Below, piece after piece: positions 24,301-39,300 of a stretch of 64,000 nucleotides of DNA. The stretch covers positions 72,085,980 through 72,149,979 of the forward strand of contig CP136063.1 in the NCBI GenBank assembly GCA_032622095.1, written 5' to 3'. Position 1 is the first letter of the stretch, and each line of letters begins with the position of its first letter. The DNA comes from Siphonodentalium dalli (lineage: Eukaryota; Mollusca; Scaphopoda; Gadilida; Siphonodentaliidae). The position numbers and the translations under genes were made by a program. The notes under the pieces were generated by a model, which was not told the DNA's origin, did not search any database, and was given only the letters and a program-made list of their open reading frames with translations.

Positions 24301-27300
24301 ACCTCTGATGACGTTATCAATAGACTGATAACCCCCAAAATCCCTCAGGATAAAAACACATACCTCTGATGACGTTATCAATAGACTCATATCCCCAAAA
24401 TCCCTCAGGATATTCTTGAACAGTTCGTTTTCAGTAAGCTTGAGTCCTGTTCTATTCTTCCACTGTCCGATTTCTTTGAGGATCTGGTGGGGATTGAGTC
24501 CACCAAATACACTGTAAAGTTTGTGACTGGATCCAGTGAGATAATTCGCTGAACTGAAGTGTGGTGCGTCGTCCCTCGGCATCTGAAAGAGGTGATAATG
24601 ATATTCAGTATTTATTTTTCCCTCTATGGACATTCAGATAAATAATTACAATAGGTACAAATTAATAAGCAAAATGGGAGTAGGCAACAAGCCATAGACT
24701 TATTTGAAGCCCTCTCCCTTGACAATAGCGCGGCCCGGGCCCACTTGACTGCAATTCAAGTAGGGGCAAATGATAGAGGCATAAAAAAGGTCCATAGAAA
24801 CAGGGGGGTAATAAAAAAAATTGCAGGAAGGTAAGCCGGTGTGGGTGGGTGGCTTGAGGGGCAAAAACGCGTTTTTTACACCCTCGTGCATATTTTTCAC
24901 TAAAGACCATTTGTGTCATTATATGACATTTCTAACAGTTTAAAACATATTATATGAATTTGTAACTGCAAAAACACCATATTTATGTTACTGGGACCTC
25001 ATATGAGCCCAAGTAGAGATGACATTGAGCTATATATGGCATGTTGCATATGGGGCGGTGGGGTGAAAAAATTCCTTCCCGACACCCTTCGGAAAGTAGA
25101 TTCGAGAAATGAAAACTGAAATAAATAAACTTGTCTTGATGTAACTAAAGCCAAGATCATTGTGTGCATGGAAAAAGAGCGAGTAACTGTCTCAAACATT
25201 AATGTGACTACCAATGGCTAGAATATAACTGTCATCACACTTTTCATCAGTACATCAAGCCAATCAGTGAAATATTTGCATGTCTATCAACTCATATGAT
25301 CTGTTACTCTCACAACACCTACACTATCCAAGTCTGGCATGGTGACTGTTTGCCATTTATTATAACAGAGGTTGCTCCAGTAGACTAACAAAAGTGTTAA
25401 GGCATAATGCTAGATAATGGGCTGGTTGAGACTAATCGGGAAATGATCAGAAGTTATGGAATTGTGTGTATCCTGTACAATGACCTAAGTTCGCATATAT
25501 AAGTACACTTGTCCTGATGTAACTAATGCCTGGTAACCGTGTGCATGTAAAAAGAGCGAGCAACTGTCTCAAACATTAACCCTTTACCCAACAGAAGTGC
25601 CCTGTGCCAATGCATTCTCTTATATATGCGAGTCGACCATAGGTCGCCTCGCATATATAAGAGAATGCATTGGCTTAACACATTAAAAATTATAAAATTG
25701 TTAAAGAATGTAAGAAAAAATGGTAAAAAGTGTTAAAAAGAGATTTTTTTTAGGCCAATGCATTCTCTTATATATGCGAGGCGACCTATGGTCGACTCGC
25801 ATATATAAGAGAATGCATTGGCACAGGGCATAACTATAACCATCACAATGTGGTCAATGAGCCGGTTCCAATGATATCCATATTTGTATGGTTTTATTGA
25901 GACAGACCCAAGATAATTTAGGCTGTTGCAGCTTTATTCGGCCGGTTTTGGCCGGTTTGTTGGGTAAAGGGTTAATGTAACTATCAATGTGTGGAAAATA
26001 TCTGTCATAAATGCATCAAGCCAATTAGTGAATTATTTGCATGTATTTCAACTCAGATGATCTCTATGATTCATGTACATTGGAGGGAAATGCTCAGATA
26101 ATAGGTTCAACAAATGACCTGTCGTTTATTGAACTTATTATCCGAACATTTCCAAATGGAACTACTCAGCAGTGAGTATTTAGTATATACAGGGGTTTAA
26201 AGGGGTACTGTACGCCATTTTTAATAAATTCCCGGTGATGACAATGATCTATAATATCGATACTATACATATAAAACTAAGTAATTTGAGTCGAAGATGT
26301 ATTCTGTAAACGTTCTGGTTAAAGGCACGGGCGGCATTCGTTGCATTATTCATATTTGTTCAAATCGCCATCAACAGAAGGAATATTAAAATATATATAG
26401 TTTTGTTCATATGCCAAACATAATCAGCGCGTACATAGTATATTGTCGTCAAGACGTGCGATGGTGCATGGACGTAAACAACAGCCTGCTCGTCTTACAG
26501 AAGTTGCGCAATTCTATTGGTTAATCACACACAAATTATATAAATGCTCTTTATTATTTCCGTATCAGGAAATCAGTAACAAATTACGCTCTTTATGATG
26601 TTGACCATATCCAGATCTAAATAAAAGCCAGGAAACGTAACGTTTTTTGCTTTTGTTTACACAACAACGTGAAAACAATTGACAATAGCATACTGTTTAT
26701 GCCATATTTCTATATGGTATAAGAACAAAGTCTGTCTATATTTTACTATTCTTTCTGTTTATGGCGGTTTTTGACGGAGGTGAATATTTTAACAGTATAT
26801 ACCCACCGCCAACACCGCCCGTATCTTTAATAGGTTATCTTCAAATCAAAGTTAATAATTTGAATTAAATTTAATTTCTGGCTTGAGAGCTGGCTTGAAC
26901 CATAAATTAAATTACGAATTTACGTGTACAAGACGTAATCAAAATAATTCACAGATAGTGAATTGGGCAAGCGTGGCACATGCACATGGTCGTGTAAACA
27001 ATTATGTTGATACGGGGCTACCGGGGGTGTAAACTCAAGCCATTTACTGATTAGTGAGTATACAATGGCTTAAATGAGTATATGTGACCAGTATGCATAT
27101 AACATAACATTTATTTGATACATTGCTTGAAAACTGTCCAAAAATTACTCGACAACGACAATTGGTAATTTCGCATTCAAGCTAATCTGCAATCGTGACA
27201 TTAATTCGTACTCAACAGACTTTCAAATAGTGGAAATCTGATTGCCTTATTCTACGACTCAGAAACTATAGAAACCAACAACAACATTTGAGTTCAGTAT

Positions 27301-30300
27301 CCCCTTAAGTGCACATGCGTCACCGTGGAAATTCCCTAAAGTTTACCGAGACATACGGCGCTTGTTTGGGAGATCTCCTTGTTTGGGGGTTACTAGTTCT
27401 AACTAGTTTTTGGATAAATCACATGCAGAATGAAACCCACCTTTTTCCAGATTTCAGTTGTTTTTGATGTTTTCTCTTTCGAGCCATGTGGTCCATCGCA
27501 TGCCGATTGTTTTCCAGACGAGTCTACGTCGTGAATCATGGCATCATCAGTGTCAACAGCGGACGACCCAATGATATCTAACGATATATCGATAGACTTC
27601 CGGACGTCGTCTCTCTATAAACAAATGGAGGAACTAACCGTGTTTCAATAATATACCGGCTGGTACCAATTGCAAGCAATTCCAGTATTAATTTAACATG
27701 TTTGTTGGGCATCCATATATTAGAGGAGCGGCCAAATCCAAAAAGGGCCTTAGTTTTCGAGATACCCCTCCCCTCGGTAGAACAAGTTGAAACCAACTTT
27801 TTCTGGAAGGTAAACATATATAATTTATGAAAATGATTCTTGGCCTTACCGGAATTGGTGGCAGCTATGTATGGTAAGACTATTTGTGAAGGTACCCTAC
27901 CGAAAAAATAGCCTGTTTTCAGCGGTTGACCAGCTATACACCATTGGTTAAAAGTTAATCACATCACCAAAAACAGAACGTTCTATTTGTTATTATGGGG
28001 TACATGGTGATACTAGATTGGAACGTTGTTATTTGATTCTGGTTTGTTTGAGATTTCACGACGTCATGGTGGAGAATGTAACGTTCTGCGTCAAAAAATC
28101 ATGACGATTCAGATAAACTGTCGCCCGTCAACTCTATACAAAACTAGCACGCTGGATTGAGCTTATCTGGTCATTTATTTTTCGAAAGACTGGAATATGT
28201 TCTACCGGGAGGTATTAAATTTATTTTCCTGATCCTACAAATATTGCAATAATAGGCAAAAACTTAACCCTCCCCCAATGTCATAAAATGCTAAGTATAG
28301 CCATCGCCGGGGATTAGATACCAGAATGATAGAATAACGCGTAGTATTTCCTTTTATTTAGTGTAGAACACACATAACAAGTGTAAAATGCGAATTTCCA
28401 ACCATATGCGCTATTAGAAGAGTATTCTAAATCCAAGATGGCGTCCAATATGGCATTCAGTTTTTATTTTAAGACTAAGTGAAGCGACATACGAAAAATC
28501 CAGAAAAGGACCGTCCCCAGTGGTAAAATGTATATTATTTTAATGACCATATAGAATAGCATTTCATATGAAACATTAGTTTTACCAATAATTCATCTTA
28601 TCAATTGGTAAAATAATAGTCAAAACTTTATTCCGCCAGTCAATGTCATAAAATTCGAACTAAAGTTGTCGCCTGGGATTGGAACCACGAATGATCGCAT
28701 AATGCGCAGTATTTTGTTTTATTTAATGTAGAATACACATGCAAATTGACCAGAGAACATTGCCATCCATATTTGTTATTAGAAGAGTATCATAATCCAA
28801 GATGGCGTTCAATATGGCGGCCAATTTTAATTTTAAAACTTAGTGAACGGCATACGACAAATACAGAAAAGGAACGTCCCCAGTGGTATATTATATATCA
28901 TTTTACTGACTACATAGAATATTTCATATCAAACATTAGATTCAGCATTAATCCATATTATCACTTGATGAAATAATTAGACACAAATCTTAACCACCCC
29001 TACAGTCACAAACATCCACACAAATGGGCCGCAGGGGATTGTAGTACAGGCCAAAAAGAAATGAGCATACATTTTTGATTTCATTTGTGCTGAATACGAT
29101 AAAGAAACAAAAGTTTGAAGTCACGCCCACCATTGCGCCATAATGGCGGCCAACATGGCAGTTAAATTTAATGTCAACACTTTGTGAACTACTAATACGA
29201 TATGCGGGCAAAGAACGTCTCATATGGTATTACTTATGCGATGTATTAGCTAGAATGTGTGTTTCCATTATTAAATGGCAATCAACATATATGTTATCTT
29301 CATAGATATGAGCAACAGTTGCTTTTATCAATCATAAAAACTACATGGCTCTGATAGCCAACCATTCAATTAACGTTCAGAATAAAGGTCAAACATGACT
29401 CCAGTGACGACATGTTCATAGAAACAAAGAGACAGATGGATATGAGAAATACATTTATAATTCCCACATTTTCATTGAATATGAGTCATACAATGTGAAC
29501 CTATGCATTTACAGCAATGGACACTTGAGCATGGCATGTCCAGTTTTTCTTGAGAAACGCAAAGGACCCTACTGGGTGAACAAGAACACAACACTATATG
29601 CCAGTGATTTTGAGTTTATTACATCACTCTGATTTACACTCATTTACTTGTATCCCCATAAAACACTAGATCAACGACGAAGGTGTTATGAATCCCGATC
29701 AGCAACACTGATATGAGGTCCATGTTAAGTGAAAATAACTTTCGAATATCTGTGCCAGTTTGGGGGTAGGTGGTTTATGTGTGGACTGAGTATATCGATT
29801 CCGCGGTAAGATCGGCGCTGTCTTTCCGCCACCCATAAGAATACAATGTATGTCGTGATACGGCCTAGTCGCCATAGACCAAACCATAAACACAATTTGA
29901 ATATCTATATATCAAGACTAATGACTAGTGTTTATTGTGAATTGCCTTATGCCTGTCACCATTTCAATTGTGTTTATATTTGCTACTAGCCTACAGTTTT
30001 TCATTACTTACCATTTTATCCATTTCAAATGCCACCTGACTCAAAAGAACCGTGGACAAAACAACTTTTTTTAGTGACATTCTGGTTTGCTAGTGAGTTG
30101 CGTGATTATGAATATAATCTAACGGCAATCATAAATGGAACACTAACGTACATGTTCAGTGAGATTATCGCACTATCACCTATGTATCAATAAAATGTAT
30201 TAGCATGAGAGATATTACTACACATGTAGTCCGGACCCACGTCCCTAAGAACTAATACAGATATGATATCCACCAGAGATATAGAAGATTCAATTTCATT

Positions 30301-33300
30301 AGTCTAGCCAGGGAACTCAATATCTTCTGGTTGTAACATATATGAATCCGATTGACATTCACAACAATTTAACTAACATATTAGTCGAGACTAAAATATC
30401 AATGAGCGGAAACACATGCACATCAAGCAACATATGGCAACTTATATGCATAGGTATGCGGTGTTATTCTCTTATTTCACGCTGAGCCGAAACTCGGACG
30501 ATTATACAAACCAGCAACCTCTAGATCACTATAACGCATATTTATAACCTATTTTTACACTGATTGCATTATATGGACATTGTGTTATGCCATTAAAGAG
30601 CATTTTGTGTGTGTGCGATGATGACTTCCGTGTTACGTTAATAGGTAGTTACTATGATGTGTGAACTTTGATTGCTCGTGGACTCATATCCCACTTTCCC
30701 AAAACCAGAGATCGATTAGATATCTTATTTGCTGTATTTCAAAATGTATGCCATTTTTGTCTTTTGCGTTACTGCATATAACAACAGTTAGTGATTCTTT
30801 TATTTAATGTTTCATTTGGCCAAAACTATTGCAAGGCTCTCTGAAAATGTTGGTGGAAATTCAAAAGGACATGTTAAGGAGGACTGCTCACTCAAGACTA
30901 TCACAATATATTAATAGTGATATGATATTCATATGGTAGTATTGAACATTACAACATTACTTCGTATCGCATCGAGTGCATGGTTATTTGTAACGGTTAA
31001 TGACCATCTTCTATTACTTACTTAACGTCTCAAAATGACATAAAATTGTCAAACAATAGTCAATATGCGCACTGGAGATCGATACACGATACACGATTCA
31101 GCAAATTAAACTATTTAAGTCATTCTCGGAATTTCGCTAAGTGTTTTTTATTTTGGTTGGTTTGTCTTTCTCCAAATATTTGATATAAAGTTCCTTATAA
31201 TTGCTAAACAATACAACCTAAACATTCAACAAATGCAAATTTCCATCCAGTATTAATCCTTGCGTCATAGCTAAGGGTGTGACATTTGGAACGTGATGTA
31301 GGATACTACCAAACCAATGGCAACATGAAAGACACGGTTTACCCGCCCGTAGGGAGCTGGTCGACAGTTTATTTGAGACAGTCATGTCAAAGGTTTATCT
31401 GAAAAAAATGTTGTCTTACCACCATCACTCAAACACAACATTTCGACGTCTAATATAAACACACACTCGAAACAAATATCGCTTCAAACTGCCGATTGAT
31501 ACATTTTGACCGGCTTTCGTATTCATTGCTCGCAACGTGTTGACATTATAATTAGACGTCATGTTGGATTTTGGTTGTCTCCTAAGACCAGATGTGGAAG
31601 CAAATTTGACATTTTATGTTTCTTCGTTGTATTCAACGCAAAGTAATTCCTAACGATTTGCTTAATTCTTTGCATTCTGGACTATAGTCACAAGTGCCGC
31701 CATTATGTGGACGTTTGTGACTGGGTGGTGGTTAAGTTTTTGTTTACTAATTCTCCAACTGATAAGATGGACTAATGGTGAAACTACTGTTCAATATGAA
31801 ATATCGTCTATGTGGTCACTTCAATGATATACAATGCCACAGGGGATGTCCCCTTTATAGTTCGTCCGTATGTCCGTTCGCTAAGTGGTACAATTAAAAT
31901 TGGACGCCACATTGGACGCCATCTTGTAGTTTCATTCTCTTCTAATAGTGAATATTGATGGAAATTCATACATGTCACTTCGTATGTGTGTTCTACATTA
32001 AATAAAACAAAATACTGCGCATCATGCTATCATTCGTGGTTCCAATCCCAGGCGATAACTTTAGTTAAAATTTTATGACATTGGATGGAGGGATAAATTT
32101 TTACCTATTATTTTACCATTTCAAAAGATGTATTAATGGTCAAATTAATGTTTGATATGAAATGTTATTCTATGTAGTCATTACAATAATATAGATTTTA
32201 CCACTGGGGATGTTCCTTTTCTGGATTTTTCGTATGTCACTTCACAAAGTCTTAAAATAAAAACTGACCGCCATATTGGACGCCATCTTGGATTTTGATA
32301 CTCTTCTAATAGTGAATATTGTTGGAAATTCGCATTTTACACTTGTCATGTGTGTTATACACTAATTAAAATCAAATACTACGCACTATTCTATCATTCT
32401 GGGATCCAATCCCCGGCGATGGCTATACTCAGCATTTTATGACATTGGGGGGGGGTAAGTTTTTGCCTATTATTGCAAGATTGGTAGGGACAGGATAATA
32501 AAGTTCATACCTCCTGGTAGAAAATACTCCATCTTTCCAATCATATATGATGTGATAAGCTAGGTCGAGCGTGCTAGTTTTGTACAGAGTTAACGGGCGA
32601 CAGTTTATCTGAATCGTCATGATTTTTTGATGCAGAACGTTACATTCTCTACCATGACGTCGTGAAATCTCAAACAAACCAGAAAAAATAAGAACATTCC
32701 AATCTAGTATCACCATGTACCCAATAATAACAAATAGAATGTTCTGTTTTTGGTGATGTGCTTAACTTTTAACCAATTGTGTATAGCTGGTCAACCGCTG
32801 AAAGCAGGCTAATTTTTCGGTAGGGTACCTTCACAAATAGTCTTACCATACATAGCTGCCACCAATTCCGGCAAGGCCAAGAAAAATTTTCATAAATGAT
32901 ATGGATTTACCTTCCAGAAAAAGTTGGTTTCAACTTGTTCTACCAAGGGTAGGGGTATCCGACCACTTTTGGCATTTGGCCGCTCCTCTATTTACATGTA
33001 ATAGGTCGCCTCGCATATATAAGAGAATGCATTGGCCAAGTACAAATTGTTGATAATATGAGATATTGTTGTTATATATGAGATGGAACTACAGTGAGCA
33101 TAATAAAGAGACGGATGGCCTCGTTATAGGTTATAATTAGAAATAAAACAATTTTAAATTATGATAATTTCCTCAAGAATATACTAATAGCATAGCATAA
33201 TGATGATATGGATACGATATTATTCACAAAACACGCTTTGTGTCAGAGAAAATGAAGGTCGAGTGTTGTTTAGTTTCCTGCAAAAAAATACAGTGAATTG

Positions 33301-36300
33301 TTTATAAGCAGAGTCACGATATTGCACCATTTAATTATTTAGAATCGCGCGCATTATACATCGGTTGTAAAAACCTATTTCTTGGTGCGTCTACAACTTA
33401 CAACTCACAATACTATCATAGAAACTTCCTTATTCGGTATGTAACGTAATTACCATATAGGTTAGGAGAAAATACTAATTGGGTTAAAAAATATTCATCT
33501 CTTTGCAAGAACAATTATATTATGTACACGTTTTCTGTCTGATCATTTTGCAATCACGAAGTAACGTGGATTAGCTGGATTTTGAACTGACAGCGGGTTA
33601 AATGGGTCGATTAGAAATAAAATTTGGTATGATTTGAATGCGATTGTTGATGGCGACAATAATTATATTTTCGTCTGCCACAGCGCAACGGAGCATTTTC
33701 TTTGGACGAACGGTAGTTCTGAGTATTTGTCTATAAACAAATGGTTCTGTAACGTGTTTGATGTTTGTTTACATAACAAAGCGAACAAACGTGACAATAA
33801 CCCTATCTAATAGCATGCAATGTACGGCATACTTATGATTGGTATCAGAACAAAATAGGTCTATTAAATAATATTCTTTCTGTTTATTGCGGATTTAGCG
33901 GATCGGACTATGTTAACAGCAATATCCACCGCGAAGACAACCCGTATCTTTAATAATGCAATGTGTGCTGGATCTGCGCTATTTACATCGGAAGTCGGCG
34001 CCCTTGTGTATATACGGCCCGATTCAATCTGCTCCAATGTGTAATTAGTAATTAGGATATCACTTGTGGGACACGACGCTAAATTCACTAATGGTCTTTA
34101 TTACGTTTATTTAACATGCTTTTAATGCAGGATACTATACGCCATGCAATGTGTTACATTTCATATCATGTGTGCCAGCTAGGCACGGTTTACGTTAAGT
34201 ACGGGTATGATTAGGTACTTCCTGTTTGATTTTCGGTAAATTATAAACGTGTTCAATCTACCCATGCTGCGATATCAATTACTGGCGCTGAGTCTGATGT
34301 CGCGATCGTTTTATTATTATTATTAAAAATGAGTCTCTATACTATTGTCCCTACCAGCCGATACCGCAATATGCTCATTGTGTTATATTATTTGCTTACA
34401 GGGGCATTATCACACGGCACAATCGTTTTGACGATTCTGCGACCAATTTCACTATTCAACGGCCTGACAACCACGGTGCTACGGCAGTTTGACGATTCTT
34501 CGAGCTTATTATACGTGATATTTTATGACAAACTTAGATAAAGGGGCTTTTTTTTTACTGAATTGGGACGACTAACGTGGGCTTCTTCTTGTTTTCGTTC
34601 CATAGAATAGACTTAGCAGGTCCACCAGGTTGACTCACAGAATACATACGGGGATGAGATATATACATAGAATGAGTCACAATCGGCTCGGTCAAATCGG
34701 GAGCATCAGATCAAACCGCGAACCGATCACAAAAGGTCATTTCTTGGGTTACAAGGAGTCTGGAGGAGACATTAACAGTGCGAAAATTAACATCCAATGT
34801 AAGCTTTGATAAGCATAAATGTAGTATTTGTCAAATTCGTACTTCAGTTGACGCAATATACGATTAAACTCGACACAGAAATGCAGTAATAATGTCAACT
34901 ATTTGGCAACGCCCGTGTTCGACCATGACAACGACGATTGTGCGACTCGTTGAACGGTAATTTTCATTTGTATACGACGTATCTGACACTGCATTTCTGT
35001 GTCGAGTTTAATCGAATATTGCGTCAACTGAGGTACGAATTTGACAAATCCTATAGTTATGTTTATCAAAGCTTACGTTGGATGTTAATTTTCGCACTGT
35101 TAATGTACCTCTGTACTCTGTAGCCCTCTGGAAATAAAAAAAAAAATAACCTATACGCATCTGAATGTATGACCCCCCTGCTTCTGACGCCAATTTGCCG
35201 GTTTATTAACATGGGGTGTTTTGATGTGGTAGTATTTATAATGGGGTAGACCTGACCGGTGTACTTACTACAAATGAGTTAAAATTTACATCGTGGGAAG
35301 CTGGGTGGAAATAAATGTCATAGAAATGTCATATCTGGAGGCAAATCTTGACTGTGCGAAGGAATAATATTTTAGATTTTAATCACAAACAAATAAATCA
35401 TTATAGAATATCCTTTTCTGTCGAAAATCGGTTATAGATTTAATTGTTAAAATGCTTACGTTAAAGGGGTACTGTTATTTTCAACAAATTCCCAGTAATA
35501 ACAACGATCTAATATATCTAATATATAGAAAAAAAACATTTGGTCATGTTCAAATGTCAGAACGCTCGGTTAGTGACATGTGGACATCTCTTATGTGACT
35601 TCGACTCTATGGTATCACATGTGGGGATCAGTGTATACACAGTACTGCATTGAATCCATGATATGTTGATTACAGCGAAGACATGGTGCCTAACATTATT
35701 GATACAGGAACTAAAGGACAATCTGCAGTAACCTTCGCCGGTGAACGGGTTCGCCGCTTAGATCGCTCACCGGCTATGTGTAAACGGCACCTAAGCTGCC
35801 CGATCAGTGTCAGATACGTCGTATACAAAATTACCGTTCAACCAGTCGCACAATCGTCGTTGCCATGGTCGAACCCGGGCGTTGCCAAATAGTTGACATT
35901 GTTACTGCATTTCTGTGTCGAGTTTAATCGAATATTGCGTCAACTGAGGTACGAATATGACAAATGCTCCATTTATGCTTATCAAAGCTTACGTTGGATG
36001 TTAATTTTCGCACTGTTAATGTCCCTCTGTAGCCCAAGAAATGACTTTTTGCGATCGGTTTACAGTTTGATCTGATGGTCCCGATTTGACCGAGCCGATT
36101 GTGAATCATTTTATGTATAGATCTCATCCCCGTATGTATTCCTTGAGTCAACCTGGTGGACTGGCAAAGTCTACTCTATACAATGAAAACAAGACGAAGC
36201 CCACTTTTGTCGTCCCAATTCAGTAAAAGGCCCCTTTATCTAAGTTTGTCATAACATATCACGTATAATAAGGTCGCAGAATCGTTAAACTGCCGTATAG

Positions 36301-39300
36301 CACCGTGGTTGTCAAGCCGCATAATCGTGAAATTGGTCGCAGAATCGTCAAAACTATTGTGGCGTGTGATTATGCAGAATGATTATAGGTTTTATATATT
36401 CCCCCCACTCCCACAACAACATTAAAGAACAAAATATTTCCGCCATACGACCGAGGTTGGCACGTGTTCGAACCACGACATGGGCGAAAATCGGCACCGA
36501 TTTTCAAGCTTACCGATTTTCAAGCTTGATCTGAGTTGAGGGACATCCCAATGTGCCTATCTGATCGATATAAATGTTCGCGCTCACTAAACAATGAACT
36601 CTCATACTGAGTCCGTGCCTCCATAAATCTGCTATTTATATTTTGATATACAACCCAATTTACATGCCCACCTTATTTATTACGCACCATGTTGATAATA
36701 TATCAAAACATAATATAGTATAGTAGGTTGATATATGTATGGCTAATCATATATTATATGTTCTATAAAGTGCGAGTCCAGAGTAGGTGGGCCCATCCAT
36801 AAAACATCCTATAATATATATCAAATGATTTGGTAAGACTATGTGTAGACAATGCGACACATATCCACCATGGTAAACTATCCTAAATAAATTAATTAAA
36901 CTGATAACAAGAGCACGCCGTCGGGGCGTGGCATAATACGCCCGTTTCTGGAGTAGAGTGGGGCATGTAGACAGAACCCATATTTGAACGTGATCTGTAT
37001 ACCAAATTTGGTTCAGTTCACTCGATTCAATCTAAAATTATCATCTGGAAACAGCATATCAGGTAAATTCTAAGTCGAAAAAGAGGCATAACTCAGTCAA
37101 AATTATACGGACGAGACCCATATTCGAACTTGATCTGTATTTTGGTGTGGTAAACTAACATTCCAAATTTGGTTCAGTTCACTCGATTCAATCTAATGTT
37201 ATCATCCGGAAACCAAAAGTGGACGGACGGACGGACGGACGGACAACCCATTTAATTAATACGACAGGTTTTTTTTTCAAACGGGCGTATAAAAAGTCTA
37301 ATTTATAAATACAAAAAGTGAGAGCATATTTATGACTGGGACATGTCAATTGCCACACGCTGCTTACGATTTTGTGTGGAATTCTGCATGCAACCTAGTC
37401 CAAGTCTTCTCGTACTAAAACCAGCTAAGATATTAGCTGGTTTTAGTACGAGCAGACTTGGACTACATGCAACCGTGAATGGCGTCAGACCCTTTCCATC
37501 AGTCAGCAAACACATTTGATTCTAAAGATGTTGTTATGTGTTTGAGTGCCTGGCTGATTTAATGTCGAATGGCATTCCACACAAAATCGAATTACGCTGC
37601 CCCACAAATAATTGATAGGATGCATATCTTAATTCGTTGAGCTCGGAGTTTGTAACAAAAGATTCATCCAATTTTACAAAAACGCTTCCACTTCGCAACG
37701 ATCGACGTCTGAGCGTTAAGTGGAGCCACTGCACTGCATCTGAAGCGGTCATTATCATCACGCGACGTGCGGCTGAGTATACCCAGCTTAATATTTCGTG
37801 CGATCAAGTACCTCGCTTAACCCTTTACCCAACAAACCGGCCAAAACCGGCCAAATAAAGCTTCAACAGCCTAAAATATCTTCGGTCTGTCTCAATAGAA
37901 CCATACAAATATGGATATCATTGGAACCGGCTCCTTGACCACATTGTGATAGTTACAGTTATGCCCTGTGCCAATGCATTCTCTTATATATGCGAGTCGA
38001 CCATAGGTCGCCTCGCATATATAAGAGAATGCATTCTTACATTCTTTAAAGTCCAGCTGAACTGTAACCTAATTTGAGTATTGATATATCGTCCCGTGTG
38101 TATCAAAGTCCCCTTAACACAAATCCGCAAAAAATCCCGTCAAAATACCCTGCAATTATTTTTTATATCTTGGTAACGAAACAGTCGCCGAAGATTTGTT
38201 TTCATTTTGCACTGCGCGCACATGGCTACTGGAGGAGCACGTGACATGACGTCACGGAGGGAACACAAATGCACAGTTCTGCTTTGCGTCATTGACAACG
38301 TGCGGCTATAATGGCGATGGCAGGTCAGCGCTAACGTTGTAAAGATGATTTTGATCTTGCTGCATTCGAGCCTGATGACAATGATCCTCCACATATCGGC
38401 GAGAGACCGGTGACCGACGATCCGACAATAAATCATCGCATCGATGGACCATGCATTTGTACCGGTTCCCCCTCTTTCGGACCAAAAGTAGAAAGATAGG
38501 CTGCTGTACGTTGGTCTAAACGTCAACACATTTCCCAATCCACAACAATAACTGAATTGAAATTCAAACAGTTAGACAGTTCAGCCTGTATGTGGTGTAT
38601 AATTTTCAACTTATATTGTGTCAAGCAGTTAATTGCGGGGGGGGGGGGGGGGACACATCCTTTCACCATTTATGCAGAAACTGCATATCACAAGTAGATC
38701 GCTCCATGATTAAATAAACAATTATGTTTTAACTTGATATTCACGATACTGGGTATTAGATTTGTTTGTATGTAATTATTTCATCTAGTCAGTCATGAAC
38801 ATAGTGAGCAGAAATCCGCAAAAGCTTGACCTATATATTCCATTTAATACTAGTAGGCCCTATATATAATCCTCCAATTAAATGCTCTTTATGTTTAAAT
38901 TTTTCAACTGGCTTTATATAGACACCCAAGTTCTCGTTGAGAATGTCTGGTCACTAATGGTAGGTATGCTAGGTGTGAAACATCAAACATTTTATACTAT
39001 CAAGAATTTCCAAACTGCTGTCTACGTACCGATACTGACCTGAAGTCTAAATGCAGTATCATGCATGGCCTTTAGATTATCATATAAAACACATTTTTTG
39101 ACAATCTGTCAACAAAACAAAAACCGCAAAAGGCGTACGTATATATATTATTTTCAGTATGTATTATGTTTATTCAATTTATTGTTTCAAATGAATCAAG
39201 ACCAGTAACGCACAATCTCCACACGGACCAACTATCTAGGGCCTATATAGGCCTATATCTACCACACTCGGTGGAAATGTGGGCGTTCCTGCGCATATGA

